DNA of 64,000 nucleotides from an uncultured Roseovarius sp. (GTDB taxonomy: Bacteria > Pseudomonadota > Alphaproteobacteria > Rhodobacterales > Rhodobacteraceae): positions 1 to 64,000 of the forward strand of contig NZ_CAMYMD010000106.1 of NCBI RefSeq assembly GCF_947259555.1, in the 5' to 3' direction. The notes under the pieces were generated by a model. It was not told where the DNA came from. It searched no databases and was given only the letters and a program-made list of their open reading frames with translations. The position numbers were made by a program, and so were the translations under genes. Positions 7,867-16,689 of this stretch are shown piece by piece (position 1 is the first letter of the stretch; every line of letters starts with the position of its first letter).

Positions 7867-10074
7867 ATGATCCGCGCATTCCACCGCTGGCCGGGTCTTC
7901 TGGCCCTCGCGCTTCTGACCGTCCTGACGCTCAGCGGCGCGGCACTGTCCGTCTTCCCGGCGGCCGAGCGCCTGACTGCGCCGCAAGCAGCGACGAGCCT
8001 GACTGTCGGAAAGCTGGCGACGCGCATTCAGGCGGTTTATCCGGGCGTCGAGCAGATCCGCCGGGCGCCCTCGGGGCGGATTATCGCCTATTGGTTCGAT
8101 CAGGGCAAGCCCGGCGCCGCCGTGATCGATCCTGCGACCGGACAGGGCGTGGCCCCCGCCGACCCGAACCAGACGCAACGCTGGCTGACGAACCTGCACC
8201 GGTCGCTGTTTCTCGGCGACGGGGGGCGAATTGCCTCTGCTGTCGGTGCTGTGGCGATGCTGATCCTTTCGCTCAGCGGCATGATGCTGGTTGCGCGGCG
8301 CGTGGGCGGTTGGCGGCACTGGTTCGCACGCTTGCGCGGGCCGCTTGCCGGACGGCTGCACGTAGAAATCGCGCGGATCGCAGTCACGGGGCTTGTCCTG
8401 TCCTCCACCACCGCATTGTGGATGACGGCCTCCACCTTCGATCTGCTGCCCGATGGCGGCGCCCCGCCGGCCTTCCCGACCGAGGTGAGCGGCGAGACCG
8501 GCGTGGCGCTTGGCAATCTTGCGATGCTCGGCGACACGCCGGTGACAGAGCTGCGCGAGCTGAGCTTCCCCTATCCCGGCGACGCCACGGACGTCTTCAC
8601 CCTGAAGACCGACCGCGGCACCGGCTATCTCGATCACGGCACCGGCGCGCTTCTGAGCTGGGCCGACCTGACCAGGTGGGAGCGCGTTTCGGAAACCATC
8701 TACATGCTGCATACCGGACAGGGCGCCGCGCCGCTTGGGCTCGTGCTCGGCATCATGGCGCTCGGCATGCCCGCGATGGGCGTCACCGGCGTGCTGATCT
8801 GGCTGGCCGGGTGGCGTGGACGCCCCCGCATCCGCAGCAACCGGCCCGCATCCCGCGCCGACACCATTCTGCTTGTGGGCAGCGAGGGTGGCAGCACCTG
8901 GGGCTTTGCAGCAACGCTTCATGCCGCGTTGACCGAGGCGGGGCACAGCGTGCACGCAGCCCCCATGTCGACTTTCGCGCCGCAGCGCTACGCACATGCA
9001 GGCCGGATCGTCGTGCTGGCCGCAACTTACGGCGACGGCGATGCCCCAGCCTCGGCTAAGGGATTTCTGGAGCGATTGGAGGCACTGGACACTGCGCCAG
9101 ACATACCGCTGGCCGTTCTGGGGTTCGGCGACCGCAGTTTCCCGGCCTATTGCGCTTTTGCCCGGAACGTCTCGGACGCGGCCAAGGCGAAGAACTGGCC
9201 CGAACTCATGGCCCTTGAAACGGTCGACCGCCAGTCGCCCCAGGATTTCGCGCGCTGGGGGCGGTCGCTCGGGCAGGCCCTGGGCATCGACCTGGAACTG
9301 GCCCACACGCCGGTTCTGCCCGCGACCGAGACGCTGACACTGGTCTCGCGCCGCGACTACGGCGCGGACGTGCAGGCGCCAAGCGCGATCCTGCGCTTCG
9401 CCCTGCCGCGCACGACATTGTGGCAGCGGCTGACCGGGGCGGGCTTCGCGCGCTTCAACGCCGGCGACCTGATCGGCATTGTCCCCGACGGATCGCCCGT
9501 GCCGCGGCTCTATTCGCTGGCCTCCGCGTGCCGCGACGGGTTCGTCGAGATCGTGGTTAAGAAACATCCCGGTGGCCTGAGTTCCGGCCAGCTTACGGCG
9601 CAGGTACCGGGCGGCACGGTCCGCGCATTTCTGCGCCGCAACCCCGGCTTCCAGCCCGGGCGGGGGCGAACGCCGCTGATCCTGATCGGTGCGGGCACCG
9701 GCATCGGGCCGCTGGCGGGGTTCATCCGCGGCAATGCGCGGCGGCGGCCGATCCACCTGTTCTTCGGGATGCGCCACCCCGATAGCGATTTCTTCTATGA
9801 TGAGGAGATGCCCGGCTGGCAGGGTGCGGGTCGCCTTGCCCGGCTCGTCACGGCGGCCTCGCGCGAGCGGCAGCCCCGCTACGTGCAGGACGTGCTGCGC
9901 AACGATGCGCCAGAGGTCGCCCGGCTCATCCGTGACGGCGCGCGCGTGATGGTCTGCGGCGGGCGCGACATGGCGGCAGGCGTGGCCGACGCGATGGCAG
10001 AGATCCTTGCGCCCGCCGGGCTGACGCCCGCAACGCTGAAAGCGGAGGGACGTTATGTCGAAGATGTCTACTAA
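7867..10074 (+). CDS. PepSY transmembrane - flavodoxin - NADPH reductase fusion
   Basis: Membrane flavoprotein of 735 residues. Residues 1-320 are a PepSY_TM module: a membrane helix at the N-terminus, a periplasmic PepSY domain, then three more helices with His residues in LHRSLF, LHVEIA and MLHTGQ. Residues about 332-475 form a flavodoxin-like FMN domain (start ILLVGSEGGSTWG; AATYGDGDAP). Residues about 485-735 are a sulfite-reductase-type FAD/NADPH reductase (RLYSLAS, GAGTGIGPLAGF, MVCGGRDMA). It should pass electrons from NADPH through FAD and FMN to heme and the periplasmic side. The ATG at 7867 is chosen because GAGGGA precedes it by 8 nt. ApbE overlaps its 3' end by 20 nt. Confidence 0.88.
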   Translation: MIRAFHRWPGLLALALLTVLTLSGAALSVFPAAERLTAPQAATSLTVGKLATRIQAVYPGVEQIRRAPSGRIIAYWFDQGKPGAAVIDPATGQGVAPADPNQTQRWLTNLHRSLFLGDGGRIASAVGAVAMLILSLSGMMLVARRVGGWRHWFARLRGPLAGRLHVEIARIAVTGLVLSSTTALWMTASTFDLLPDGGAPPAFPTEVSGETGVALGNLAMLGDTPVTELRELSFPYPGDATDVFTLKTDRGTGYLDHGTGALLSWADLTRWERVSETIYMLHTGQGAAPLGLVLGIMALGMPAMGVTGVLIWLAGWRGRPRIRSNRPASRADTILLVGSEGGSTWGFAATLHAALTEAGHSVHAAPMSTFAPQRYAHAGRIVVLAATYGDGDAPASAKGFLERLEALDTAPDIPLAVLGFGDRSFPAYCAFARNVSDAAKAKNWPELMALETVDRQSPQDFARWGRSLGQALGIDLELAHTPVLPATETLTLVSRRDYGADVQAPSAILRFALPRTTLWQRLTGAGFARFNAGDLIGIVPDGSPVPRLYSLASACRDGFVEIVVKKHPGGLSSGQLTAQVPGGTVRAFLRRNPGFQPGRGRTPLILIGAGTGIGPLAGFIRGNARRRPIHLFFGMRHPDSDFFYDEEMPGWQGAGRLARLVTAASRERQPRYVQDVLRNDAPEVARLIRDGARVMVCGGRDMAAGVADAMAEILAPAGLTPATLKAEGRYVEDVY

Positions 10075-11023
10075 CGTGGTGAGCCATGCCCTGAATGGTC
10101 CGACCATGGGCACGTGCTGGTCGGCGCTGTTCTTCGCGGGGCCGGGCTTTGATCCGGCGCCCGTCCGAGCCGCGCTGCAGACGGCCGTCGACGAGGTCGA
10201 CGCGCAGATGTCCACCTGGAAACCCGACAGCGACCTCATGCGCCTCAACATGGCGCCCGTGGGCGCATGGGTGCCGGTGCCGGATCGGCTGGGGGAGGTT
10301 CTCGCGCGCGGACTCGAGATCGGGCGCGCCTCGGATGGGGGCTTTGACCTCGGCATGGGCGATGCGGTGACGGCCTGGGGTTTCGGGCCAGAGGCCGCCG
10401 CGCCCGAGCGTATCCGCGCCGCCATTTCCGCGGACCGCGTGCCCGCGCACGCGGCGCTCGAGATCGGCGACCATCATGTCCGCAAATCCGCGCCCATCGC
10501 GCTTGATCTGAACGGTATCGCCAAGGGCTACGGGGTCGATCGGCTGACCGAGACCCTTCGAACCCACGCGATCACGGATGCCCTCGTGGGGATCGACGGC
10601 GAGATGCGCGCGCTCGGCCTGCGGCCCGACGGGCAGGCCTGGACCATCGCGGTAGAAGCCCCGGACCCCGAGCGCCGCGCACCCCATTCCATCCTCGCGT
10701 TGCAGGACGCCGCCGTGGCGACCTCGGGCGATTACCGCCACTGGGTCGAGGTGCAGGGCCGCCGCCTGTCGCACACCATGGACCCGGACCGTGGCGGGCC
10801 GCTGGCACATTCACCCGCCTCGGTCACGGTCGTGGCCGAAACCTGCATGGCCGCGGATGCATGGGCGACGGCGCTGATGGTCCGAGGACGCTTGGTAGGC
10901 GCGACATTGGCGCGTACACTTGGTCTGAACGCCCTCTTCATCGACCGCGACGGTGATCATCTTCGCGAAACGCGCGTGGGACGGCTGTTCGAGAGACGTC
11001 CGGACCACGGGCGCGTGATGTGA
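10055..11023 (+). CDS. apbE: FAD:protein FMN transferase
   Basis: ApbE, 322 residues, transfers FMN from FAD to a Thr or Ser of a target protein. Visible landmarks are the N-terminal NGPTMGTCWS, DLNGIAKGYGVD (D151 onward), ATSGDY and SHTMDPDRGG with H240 and D243 in the metal/FAD site, and the late MAADAWATALMV helix. No signal peptide or lipobox is present, and an in-frame stop at 10037 rules out an upstream start, so the enzyme appears cytoplasmic although most ApbE proteins are exported. AGCGGAGGGACGTT supplies the ribosome site inside the preceding gene. The likely substrate is the DUF2271 protein at 7385. Confidence 0.9.
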   Translation: MSKMSTNVVSHALNGPTMGTCWSALFFAGPGFDPAPVRAALQTAVDEVDAQMSTWKPDSDLMRLNMAPVGAWVPVPDRLGEVLARGLEIGRASDGGFDLGMGDAVTAWGFGPEAAAPERIRAAISADRVPAHAALEIGDHHVRKSAPIALDLNGIAKGYGVDRLTETLRTHAITDALVGIDGEMRALGLRPDGQAWTIAVEAPDPERRAPHSILALQDAAVATSGDYRHWVEVQGRRLSHTMDPDRGGPLAHSPASVTVVAETCMAADAWATALMVRGRLVGATLARTLGLNALFIDRDGDHLRETRVGRLFERRPDHGRVM

Positions 11024-11033
11024 CACCGGGGAT

Positions 11034-12701
11034 ATGCACAAGATAACGGCTCTGTTTGAGGATCGCCTGAACGTCGCCCTGCTGGGCATGGCGCTTCTTG
11101 GTCTGGTGTCCGGCGGTGTCCTTTGGCTTTCAGGGCAGCCGGACCTTGCCGAAATTGCCTGGGCGGCAGGCGTCATCCCTGTGCTCGCAGCGCTCTGCAT
11201 CGAGATCGTCCGAAGTCTGTGGAAAGGCGAGGTCGGGCTCGACATCGTGGCGGCGCTGTCGATGTCGGCTGCTCTGTTCTTCGGGGAAACGCTGGCGGCG
11301 GTGGTGGTCGCGCTGATGTATTCGGGTGGCACCTTCCTCGAGAGCTTCGCGCAAGGTCGCGCGCGGCGCGAGATGAGCGATCTTCTGTCCCGAGTGCCCC
11401 GGACGGCCACGCGCCACCGGGACGGCGCGCTCGATGAGGTGCCTCTGGAGGATATCGAACCGGACGACCTGCTGCTGATCCGGCAGGGCGACGTGGCGCC
11501 GGTGGATGGAACCGTCAAAAGCGAGCGCGCCATGCTCGACCAATCGGCGCTGACGGGCGAGTCGATGCCCGCCCGATTGTCCTGCGGGCAGGACGTGATG
11601 AGCGGCTCGACCAACGCGGGCGAAGCCTTCGATCTTCGAGTAACGCGGCGGGCCTCCGACAGCACCTATGCCGGGATCGTCCGGCTGGTCGAAGAGGCGC
11701 AGTAATCCAAGGCGCCGATGGCCCGGATGGCCGACCGCTATTCGCTGGTATTTCTCACCGTGACGGTCGTGCTGGCGACCTCCGCGTGGTGGTTCACGGG
11801 CGATCCGATCCGCGCGGTCGCGGTGCTGGTGGTCGCGACCCCCTGCCCGCTGATCCTCGCCGTGCCGGTGGCGCTGGTGGCCGGGCTGTCGCGGGCGGCG
11901 CATTTCTGGGTGCTGATCAAGGGCGCGAAACCGCTCGAGGCGCTGGCCCGGATTACCACGCTGATCCTCGACAAGACCGGCACGCTGACGGACGGCCGCC
12001 CGCAGATCGTGTCGATCGACACGCAGGGTGACCTCTCCGAAGACGTGGTCGAGACGCCGGGCGAAGGCGTTGCGGGAACCGTCGACGGACGACGCGTCGT
12101 CGTGGGAGGTGCAGGATTCGTCGCCGCTCAGGCCGGCGTTGCCGACCCGGAAATCGCGGTCGTCGAGGCGGGATCGGTGGTCGTGTCGCTTGCCGTGGAC
12201 GAACAGCTGATGGGCCATCTCGTGATGGCCGATGCGCTGCGCGGCGGCACGGCCGACCTGCTGGCCGGACTGCGCAGGTTGGGCCTTGCCCGCATCCTGC
12301 TGGCGACAGGAGATCGTCGCGCGGTTGCCGAAGCCGTGAACGAGGGGTTGGGGCTCGACGCCGTCCGGGCCGAGCTGACCCCCGACCAGAAGGTGCTGCT
12401 GGTCCTGACCGAGCGCAAGAACGGCCCGGTCATGATGGTGGGCGACGGTGTCAACGACGCGCCCGCGCTGGCTGCCGCCGACATCGGTGTCGCGATGGGC
12501 GCGCGTGGGGCGGCGGCTTCGGCCGAAGCGGCGGATGTCGTGCTGCAGGTCGATCACCTTGATCGCCTTCTTCCGGGGATCGAGACCGCGCAACGGTCCC
12601 GCCGCATCGCCCTCCGGATTGCGCCGCACGAAGCAGCAACACAGAAACCGCAGGCTGTCTCCAACGGGCAGGCCGACATCCCCGAAGGAGCAACGCCGTG
12701 A
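11034..12701 (+). pseudogene. Heavy-metal P1B-type ATPase, broken by a stop and deletions
   Basis: A P1B-type metal pump without N-terminal metal-binding domain. The first half (11034-11705) has two hydrophobic regions and the actuator motif LTGESMP, and is cut by TAA at 11703. The same frame resumes directly with SKAPMARMADRYS, so a CAA-to-TAA change (EEAQQSKAP in intact relatives) explains it. The second part keeps the CPL metal motif (ATPCPLILAVP), DKTGT and GDGVNDAP. The nucleotide domain lacks about 35-40 residues between GDLSED and VVETPGEG, which removes the conserved SxxHP ATP-binding motif. The last membrane helices after RSRRIAL are also missing. It starts 10 nt after apbE and overlaps the VIT gene. 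Inactive as a pump in all likelihood. Confidence 0.85.
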
Positions 12702-13399
12702 CCCGCCTTTCGCATTCAGAAATCCACATGGTTCATCGCATCGGCTGGCTGCGCGCCGCTGTTCTTGGCGCCAATGACGGCCTCGTGTCGACCGCAAGCC
12801 TCGTCGTCGGCGTGGCCGTGGCCGGGTCCGGAAAGCCAGAAGTGCTGATCGCTGGTCTCGCAGGGCTCGTGGCCGGTGCGATGTCGATGGCTGCAGGCGA
12901 GTACGTCTCGGTCAGTTCCCAGACCGACGCCGAGCAAGCCGACCTTGCGCGCGAGACGCGCGAACTCAAGGAAATGCCCGAGGCCGAGCTTGAGGAACTA
13001 ACGCTGATCTATGTCGATCGCGGTCTTGACCGCGACCTGGCCGAGAAGGTCGCGGTTCAGCTGACCGAGCGCGACGGTCTCGGATTGCATGCGCGCGATG
13101 AACTCGGCATCTCCGAGACCGTGACGGCCCGCCCGATCCAGGCGGCGCTGATTTCCGCGCTTATCTTCGCCGTCGGCGCGGTGGTTCCGCTGATCGTGGT
13201 GCTGCTCTTGCCAGAGGCGCAGATCGCTGCTCTGGTGGCGGTGTCGACGATCGTTGGTCTCGCTGCTCTTGGCGGCCTGGGGGCATCCGCTGACGGCGCA
13301 GGACTCGTTCATGGGGCCGCCAGGGTCATGCTCTGGGGCGCCCTCGCGATGGCCGCGACATCGGCAGTCGGCACAATCCTTGGTGTGACTGTCGGGTAG
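12698..13399 (+). CDS. VIT1/CCC1-family Fe2+/Mn2+ transporter
   Basis: Membrane protein of 233 residues of the vacuolar iron transporter family, which moves Fe2+ or Mn2+ out of the cytoplasm. Landmarks are the N-terminal GWLRAAVLGANDGLVSTASLVVGVA helix region, SMAAGEYVSVSSQ, a cytoplasmic Glu-rich segment (ELKEMPEAELEEL) that binds metal in the family, and three C-terminal helices. The start is GTG at 12698, overlapping the stop of the ATPase remnant (GTGA), with AAGGAG before it; relatives begin with the same MTRLSHSE. With the P-type ATPase broken, this may be the island's remaining metal exporter. Confidence 0.9.
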   Translation: MTRLSHSEIHMVHRIGWLRAAVLGANDGLVSTASLVVGVAVAGSGKPEVLIAGLAGLVAGAMSMAAGEYVSVSSQTDAEQADLARETRELKEMPEAELEELTLIYVDRGLDRDLAEKVAVQLTERDGLGLHARDELGISETVTARPIQAALISALIFAVGAVVPLIVVLLLPEAQIAALVAVSTIVGLAALGGLGASADGAGLVHGAARVMLWGALAMAATSAVGTILGVTVG

Positions 13400-14015
13400 G
13401 GAATGATGGCAGCAGAGGGTGGAGAAGTTGGATATCAGGGCCACCCCTCTCCCCGGGTTCGGCCACTCCTTTCGGCAATCGCGTCGGTCTTGAATTTAAC
13501 CTACGAAGCGATTTAGATGCGCCGCCAAGGGGTTATGGCGTCCAGTGTGCGTTATTGTTTGCAAGCGCCTCCTAAAGTCTGCAAACGGGTTGAAGCAGTC
13601 CTTCACGGCCGTTGCTGGAACGGCAGGCTTTTCCGCAAACTGTGAGTTCGAGGGCACCGATATCATGCATCTGCAGTGAAAGTCTGGACTGGTGAAGCTG
13701 AAGCGCAGCAATTGACGACATCGGCCATGGCCGGTAATTGGGCCGTTCGTGCCTGATTTGACCCGCCGACTCGAGCGGGGGGATTCCGGACATTAGCTGC
13801 GGCGAGCCTGAACGTCTGGTTCAATTCCCTACGATGCAATGACTCGTTCGTATCGAACTTCGGCAGAGTCTGGTGCGAGGAAACACGGAAATGGACAAGC
13901 GCCCGTGTTTCACTATGACAGGGATGCTGTCAAAATTTCGAGAATTGATTTGGGTCATCGTCCTATAGATGCCCGCGCGTTAGCGTGGACCAAGACATCT
14001 GACTGAGTGGCCAAA
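13400..14015. other. Long stretch with no recognisable gene
   Basis: About 600 nt between the VIT gene and the DUF6544-like gene. Only short frames without ribosome binding sites occur, and no terminator hairpin with a T-run was seen after the VIT gene. The minus-strand frames at about 13500-13790 resemble the decayed, frequently repeated intergenic sequence I associate with Rhodobacteraceae, but I cannot name a parent gene. Confidence 0.4.
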
Positions 14016-14855
14016 ATGAAAATCCTCTTCGCGACTCTGATCGTCCTTGCGATCGTCCTTTTAGGGCTGGCCGTCATTGTTTTCTTGGACCGGCGCGCGG
14101 ATCGCTCGGAGTGGGACCGGCTCGCGACGCTCCAGCCGGTCGACCCGCGGGTCTTCGACGAAGAGATGGTGGCGGACCTTCCCGATCCTGCGCGCCGCTA
14201 TTTCACCTATGTCATCCAGCCGGACACACCTCTCCTTCCGGTCGTCGAGATCGAGATGACGGGGCAATTCAGCCTCGGGGCCAAGGACAACCCGCGCTAC
14301 CAGCCGATGGAAGCGCGCCAGATGCTCGCGGCTCCAGAAGGATTCGTCTGGGCTATGAAGACGACCGGTGGCATGCCCGTCGCGGGGTCGGATTCGGGTC
14401 TCTGGACGCGGTTCCGGATCTTCGGCTCGATCCCGGTCGCCCGCTCCGGCGGCGATCCGGATCATGCCCGCTCTGCCTTTGGGCGCTATGTGGCAGAGGC
14501 GGTGATCTGGTCGCCGGCGGCCATGTTGCCAGGTCCGGGTGTATCTTGGGCAGAGGTGGGCGATGACACCGCACGTGTCACGGTACGCCGCGGAGACCTG
14601 AGCCAGGTGGTGGACGTGACTGTCGACGCACAAGGCCGACCGGAAGTCGTGTCTTTCGAACGATGGACCAACGCGAACCCCGACAAGGCCTACCGCTTGC
14701 AACCATTCGGCGCAATCGTGTCGGACTTCCGCGAGGTCGGGGGATATCGCCTGCCGTTCCACGTTGAGGCGGGCAATATGTTCGGGACGGACGACTACTT
14801 CCCGTTCTTCATCGCCGATATCACTGAGATCCGATTCCCGGACGGACAGCCATGA
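14016..14855 (+). CDS. Membrane-anchored DUF6544-like protein
   Basis: Protein of 279 residues with one N-terminal membrane helix (about residues 3-24) and a large soluble beta-rich domain. The pattern LPDPARRYF near residue 50, W at FVWAMKT, and a long alternating C-terminal region (PFHVEAGN, near the end) match what I know of the DUF6544/DUF6920 family, whose function is unknown. A GTG nine nt upstream is also in frame; the ATG at 14016 is preferred. Its stop overlaps the start of the M23 peptidase gene by 4 nt, so they form an operon that probably acts on the cell envelope. Confidence 0.65.
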   Translation: MKILFATLIVLAIVLLGLAVIVFLDRRADRSEWDRLATLQPVDPRVFDEEMVADLPDPARRYFTYVIQPDTPLLPVVEIEMTGQFSLGAKDNPRYQPMEARQMLAAPEGFVWAMKTTGGMPVAGSDSGLWTRFRIFGSIPVARSGGDPDHARSAFGRYVAEAVIWSPAAMLPGPGVSWAEVGDDTARVTVRRGDLSQVVDVTVDAQGRPEVVSFERWTNANPDKAYRLQPFGAIVSDFREVGGYRLPFHVEAGNMFGTDDYFPFFIADITEIRFPDGQP

Positions 14856-15808
14856 CAGCTATGGTCCTCGGCATTCAAGTTTTGCTTCCTCTGGCACTGC
14901 TCGCATGGCTGTTGTTTCTGCCGGCGGGAAGCCTCGTGGGGTTCGCGCTTCAGTCGGCTGGAACGGGTGCAATGCTGTTTGCGCTGGCGCGCGTGGCTCA
15001 ATGGGCGCTGCCTGTCTGGTGGCTGCCATGGATCTATGGGTCGCTGTGGCTGGGTCTGGTTGTTTTCCGGGCTGCAGGAACGCGTCTCGATGACCGGCCT
15101 GTGCTGCCTGAAGGGACTTGGGGATGGACGGGGTTCGCGCTGGCGGTCCTGTTATGCGCCGTCGGGGGCTGGTACGGGGTACGGGCGCTGATGGGGCGCA
15201 ACTTGCCGGCGGTAGAGGTCGTGGATATCGCCAACCCCTTTGGCCCTGGCCGCTATCTCGTCGGAAACGGCGGGTCCAACGCTGTTGTGAACGTCCACCT
15301 GAAGACGCTGGATGCCAGCGTCGCGCGGTTCCGCCCCTGGCGCGGGCAATCCTATGCGCTCGATTTCTTCGGGCTCGGGCCGTGGGGGCTGCGCGCCGAA
15401 GGATGGTGGCCGGCCGAACCTGCCGCCTACGCGATCTTCGGCGCGGAGCTGCGCGCGCCCTGTGCGGGGACAGTTGTCGCCGCTGAGGACAACATGCCGG
15501 ACTTCGAAGTGCCGGAACAGGACCCGGTCAATCGCCTTGGCAACCATGTCATCCTGCGTTGCGGCGAGATCGAGATCGTCTTTGCCCATATGCGCCATGG
15601 AAGCGTGAGCGTCGCATCCGGGGACATCGTCGTCGAGGGAGATCGATTGGGCGAGGTCGGCAATTCCGGAGCGAGCACAGAGCCGCATCTGCATATCCAC
15701 GCGCAGCGTCCCGCCGTCGAAGAGGCGCCGCCGATCTCGGGCGAGCCGCTGGCATTGCAGATCGAGGGTCGCTTTCTCGTCCGTGGCGACCGGCTCGGTG
15801 GGAGGTAA
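14852..15808 (+). CDS. Membrane-anchored M23 (LytM-like) peptidase
   Basis: Protein of 318 residues with about four N-terminal membrane helices (residues 3-115) and a C-terminal peptidoglycan-endopeptidase-like domain. GNHVIL, FAHMRHGSV and GNSGASTEPHLHIH are clear M23 signatures, with H279 and H281 forming the HxH zinc motif. The first zinc motif HxxxD is degenerate: QSYALDFF keeps the Asp but has Ser where the His should be. Many degenerate M23 domains act as regulators rather than enzymes, so activity is uncertain. Coupled to the preceding gene through ATGA. Confidence 0.82.
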   Translation: MTAMVLGIQVLLPLALLAWLLFLPAGSLVGFALQSAGTGAMLFALARVAQWALPVWWLPWIYGSLWLGLVVFRAAGTRLDDRPVLPEGTWGWTGFALAVLLCAVGGWYGVRALMGRNLPAVEVVDIANPFGPGRYLVGNGGSNAVVNVHLKTLDASVARFRPWRGQSYALDFFGLGPWGLRAEGWWPAEPAAYAIFGAELRAPCAGTVVAAEDNMPDFEVPEQDPVNRLGNHVILRCGEIEIVFAHMRHGSVSVASGDIVVEGDRLGEVGNSGASTEPHLHIHAQRPAVEEAPPISGEPLALQIEGRFLVRGDRLGGR

Positions 15809-16136
15809 GGCAGCGTGCAGCGTTCACCCCGATAAGCTCGCCTCCTGGACACGTGAGACCCGTACGTTGAACGCTTCCACTGTTTGGCGCGTGGCGTGCT
15901 GTCCATGCGGGCTCTTCTGTCGCAGCAGGCACAGCTACGCGAGCTGCGACCGCAGAATGCCAGCTGGGTGCTGAGAGTCCGATTTGGGCCGATCGCGACC
16001 AAGAACCTGTTGAGTTGCAAAGAATGGCATTCGCATGCTCACAAGGCGGTTTCGAAAGTTTTGTCATTCCGAAAGGTTAGGTCATTGGGTTCGCGCCCTC
16101 AGGCGTGCGACTGCCAACAATAGAGATCAAGAACAT
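15809..16136. other. Stretch with no recognisable gene
   Basis: About 330 nt between convergent genes. Only short overlapping frames without ribosome sites are present, and I see no hairpin followed by a T-run. Confidence 0.4.
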
Positions 16137-16496
16137 CTATGAATCCTGGCCCTTTCCAAGACCAAAATCCCTCAGCTGCGAGAAGTCAGGCGGTCCGCTA
16201 CGAGTCAGCATGTTTTCGATGAAGGGGCCGGTCGGCCCCGGGATGGCCGGATGGCCCGCGTGGCTCGTGCTCTTGTTGACCTCGACCTGATGGAATTCCA
16301 ACAAGAGCAGGCTGTAGTCATGTAGCCAGCTGATCGCCATGAAGAGCCATTCGGATTCCGCCGGAGTGATATCCCTCAGGGTATCGATAGGCAGAATGCG
16401 TCGCATCTGATCAACGAACTCCTCATCGGTAATCTGTCTGCCGTCTTTCACGATGCGTGCAAACTCAAGTAGGTCGATCTTGTGCTGCGGTGCCAT
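16137..16496 (-). CDS. Hypothetical protein
   Basis: Small soluble protein of 119 residues, mostly helical in the first two thirds, with no signal peptide or membrane helix. The start at 16496 (MAPQHKID) is supported by AAGGA 7 nt upstream. The middle has ESEWLFMAISWLHDYSLLLL, then a Gly/Pro-rich C-terminus. I do not recognise a family. It lies in a low-GC accessory region next to restriction-enzyme and transposase remnants, so it may be horizontally acquired. Confidence 0.55.
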   Translation of the reverse strand: MAPQHKIDLLEFARIVKDGRQITDEEFVDQMRRILPIDTLRDITPAESEWLFMAISWLHDYSLLLLEFHQVEVNKSTSHAGHPAIPGPTGPFIENMLTRSGPPDFSQLRDFGLGKGQDS

Positions 16497-16689
16497 CGTT
16501 ATGTCCTTTCCCAGCAAAAATTGGGATGCCTACCGCCTCGCGCGATTCAGAGCGCGGTTGCAAGTCTTGGACCGGAGTTCATGCCTTGGGTACAACCTCT
16601 CTGCTTTCGGGGCGAACTCGACGTTGACCCAATCGAACAGCAGAAACGCTGTTGAGTATGGCGAAGAACTCCACGGAGATCTCGGCAAG

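Noticed and set aside
7843..10425. A long open frame of about 860 codons on the minus strand
   Set aside because: It lies opposite the reductase fusion and apbE, has no family resemblance or ribosome site, and is the usual antisense shadow in GC-rich DNA.
11700..11720. Programmed stop readthrough in the P-type ATPase
   Set aside because: The gene also lacks the SxxHP region and the last membrane helices, so decay explains it better than a readthrough mechanism.
11130..12797. A long minus-strand frame across the P-type ATPase region
   Set aside because: No domain or start signal; the plus strand clearly carries the ATPase motifs.
13496..13793. Small genes on the minus strand after the VIT gene
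   Set aside because: No ribosome binding sites, odd amino-acid composition and mutual overlap; treated as non-coding.
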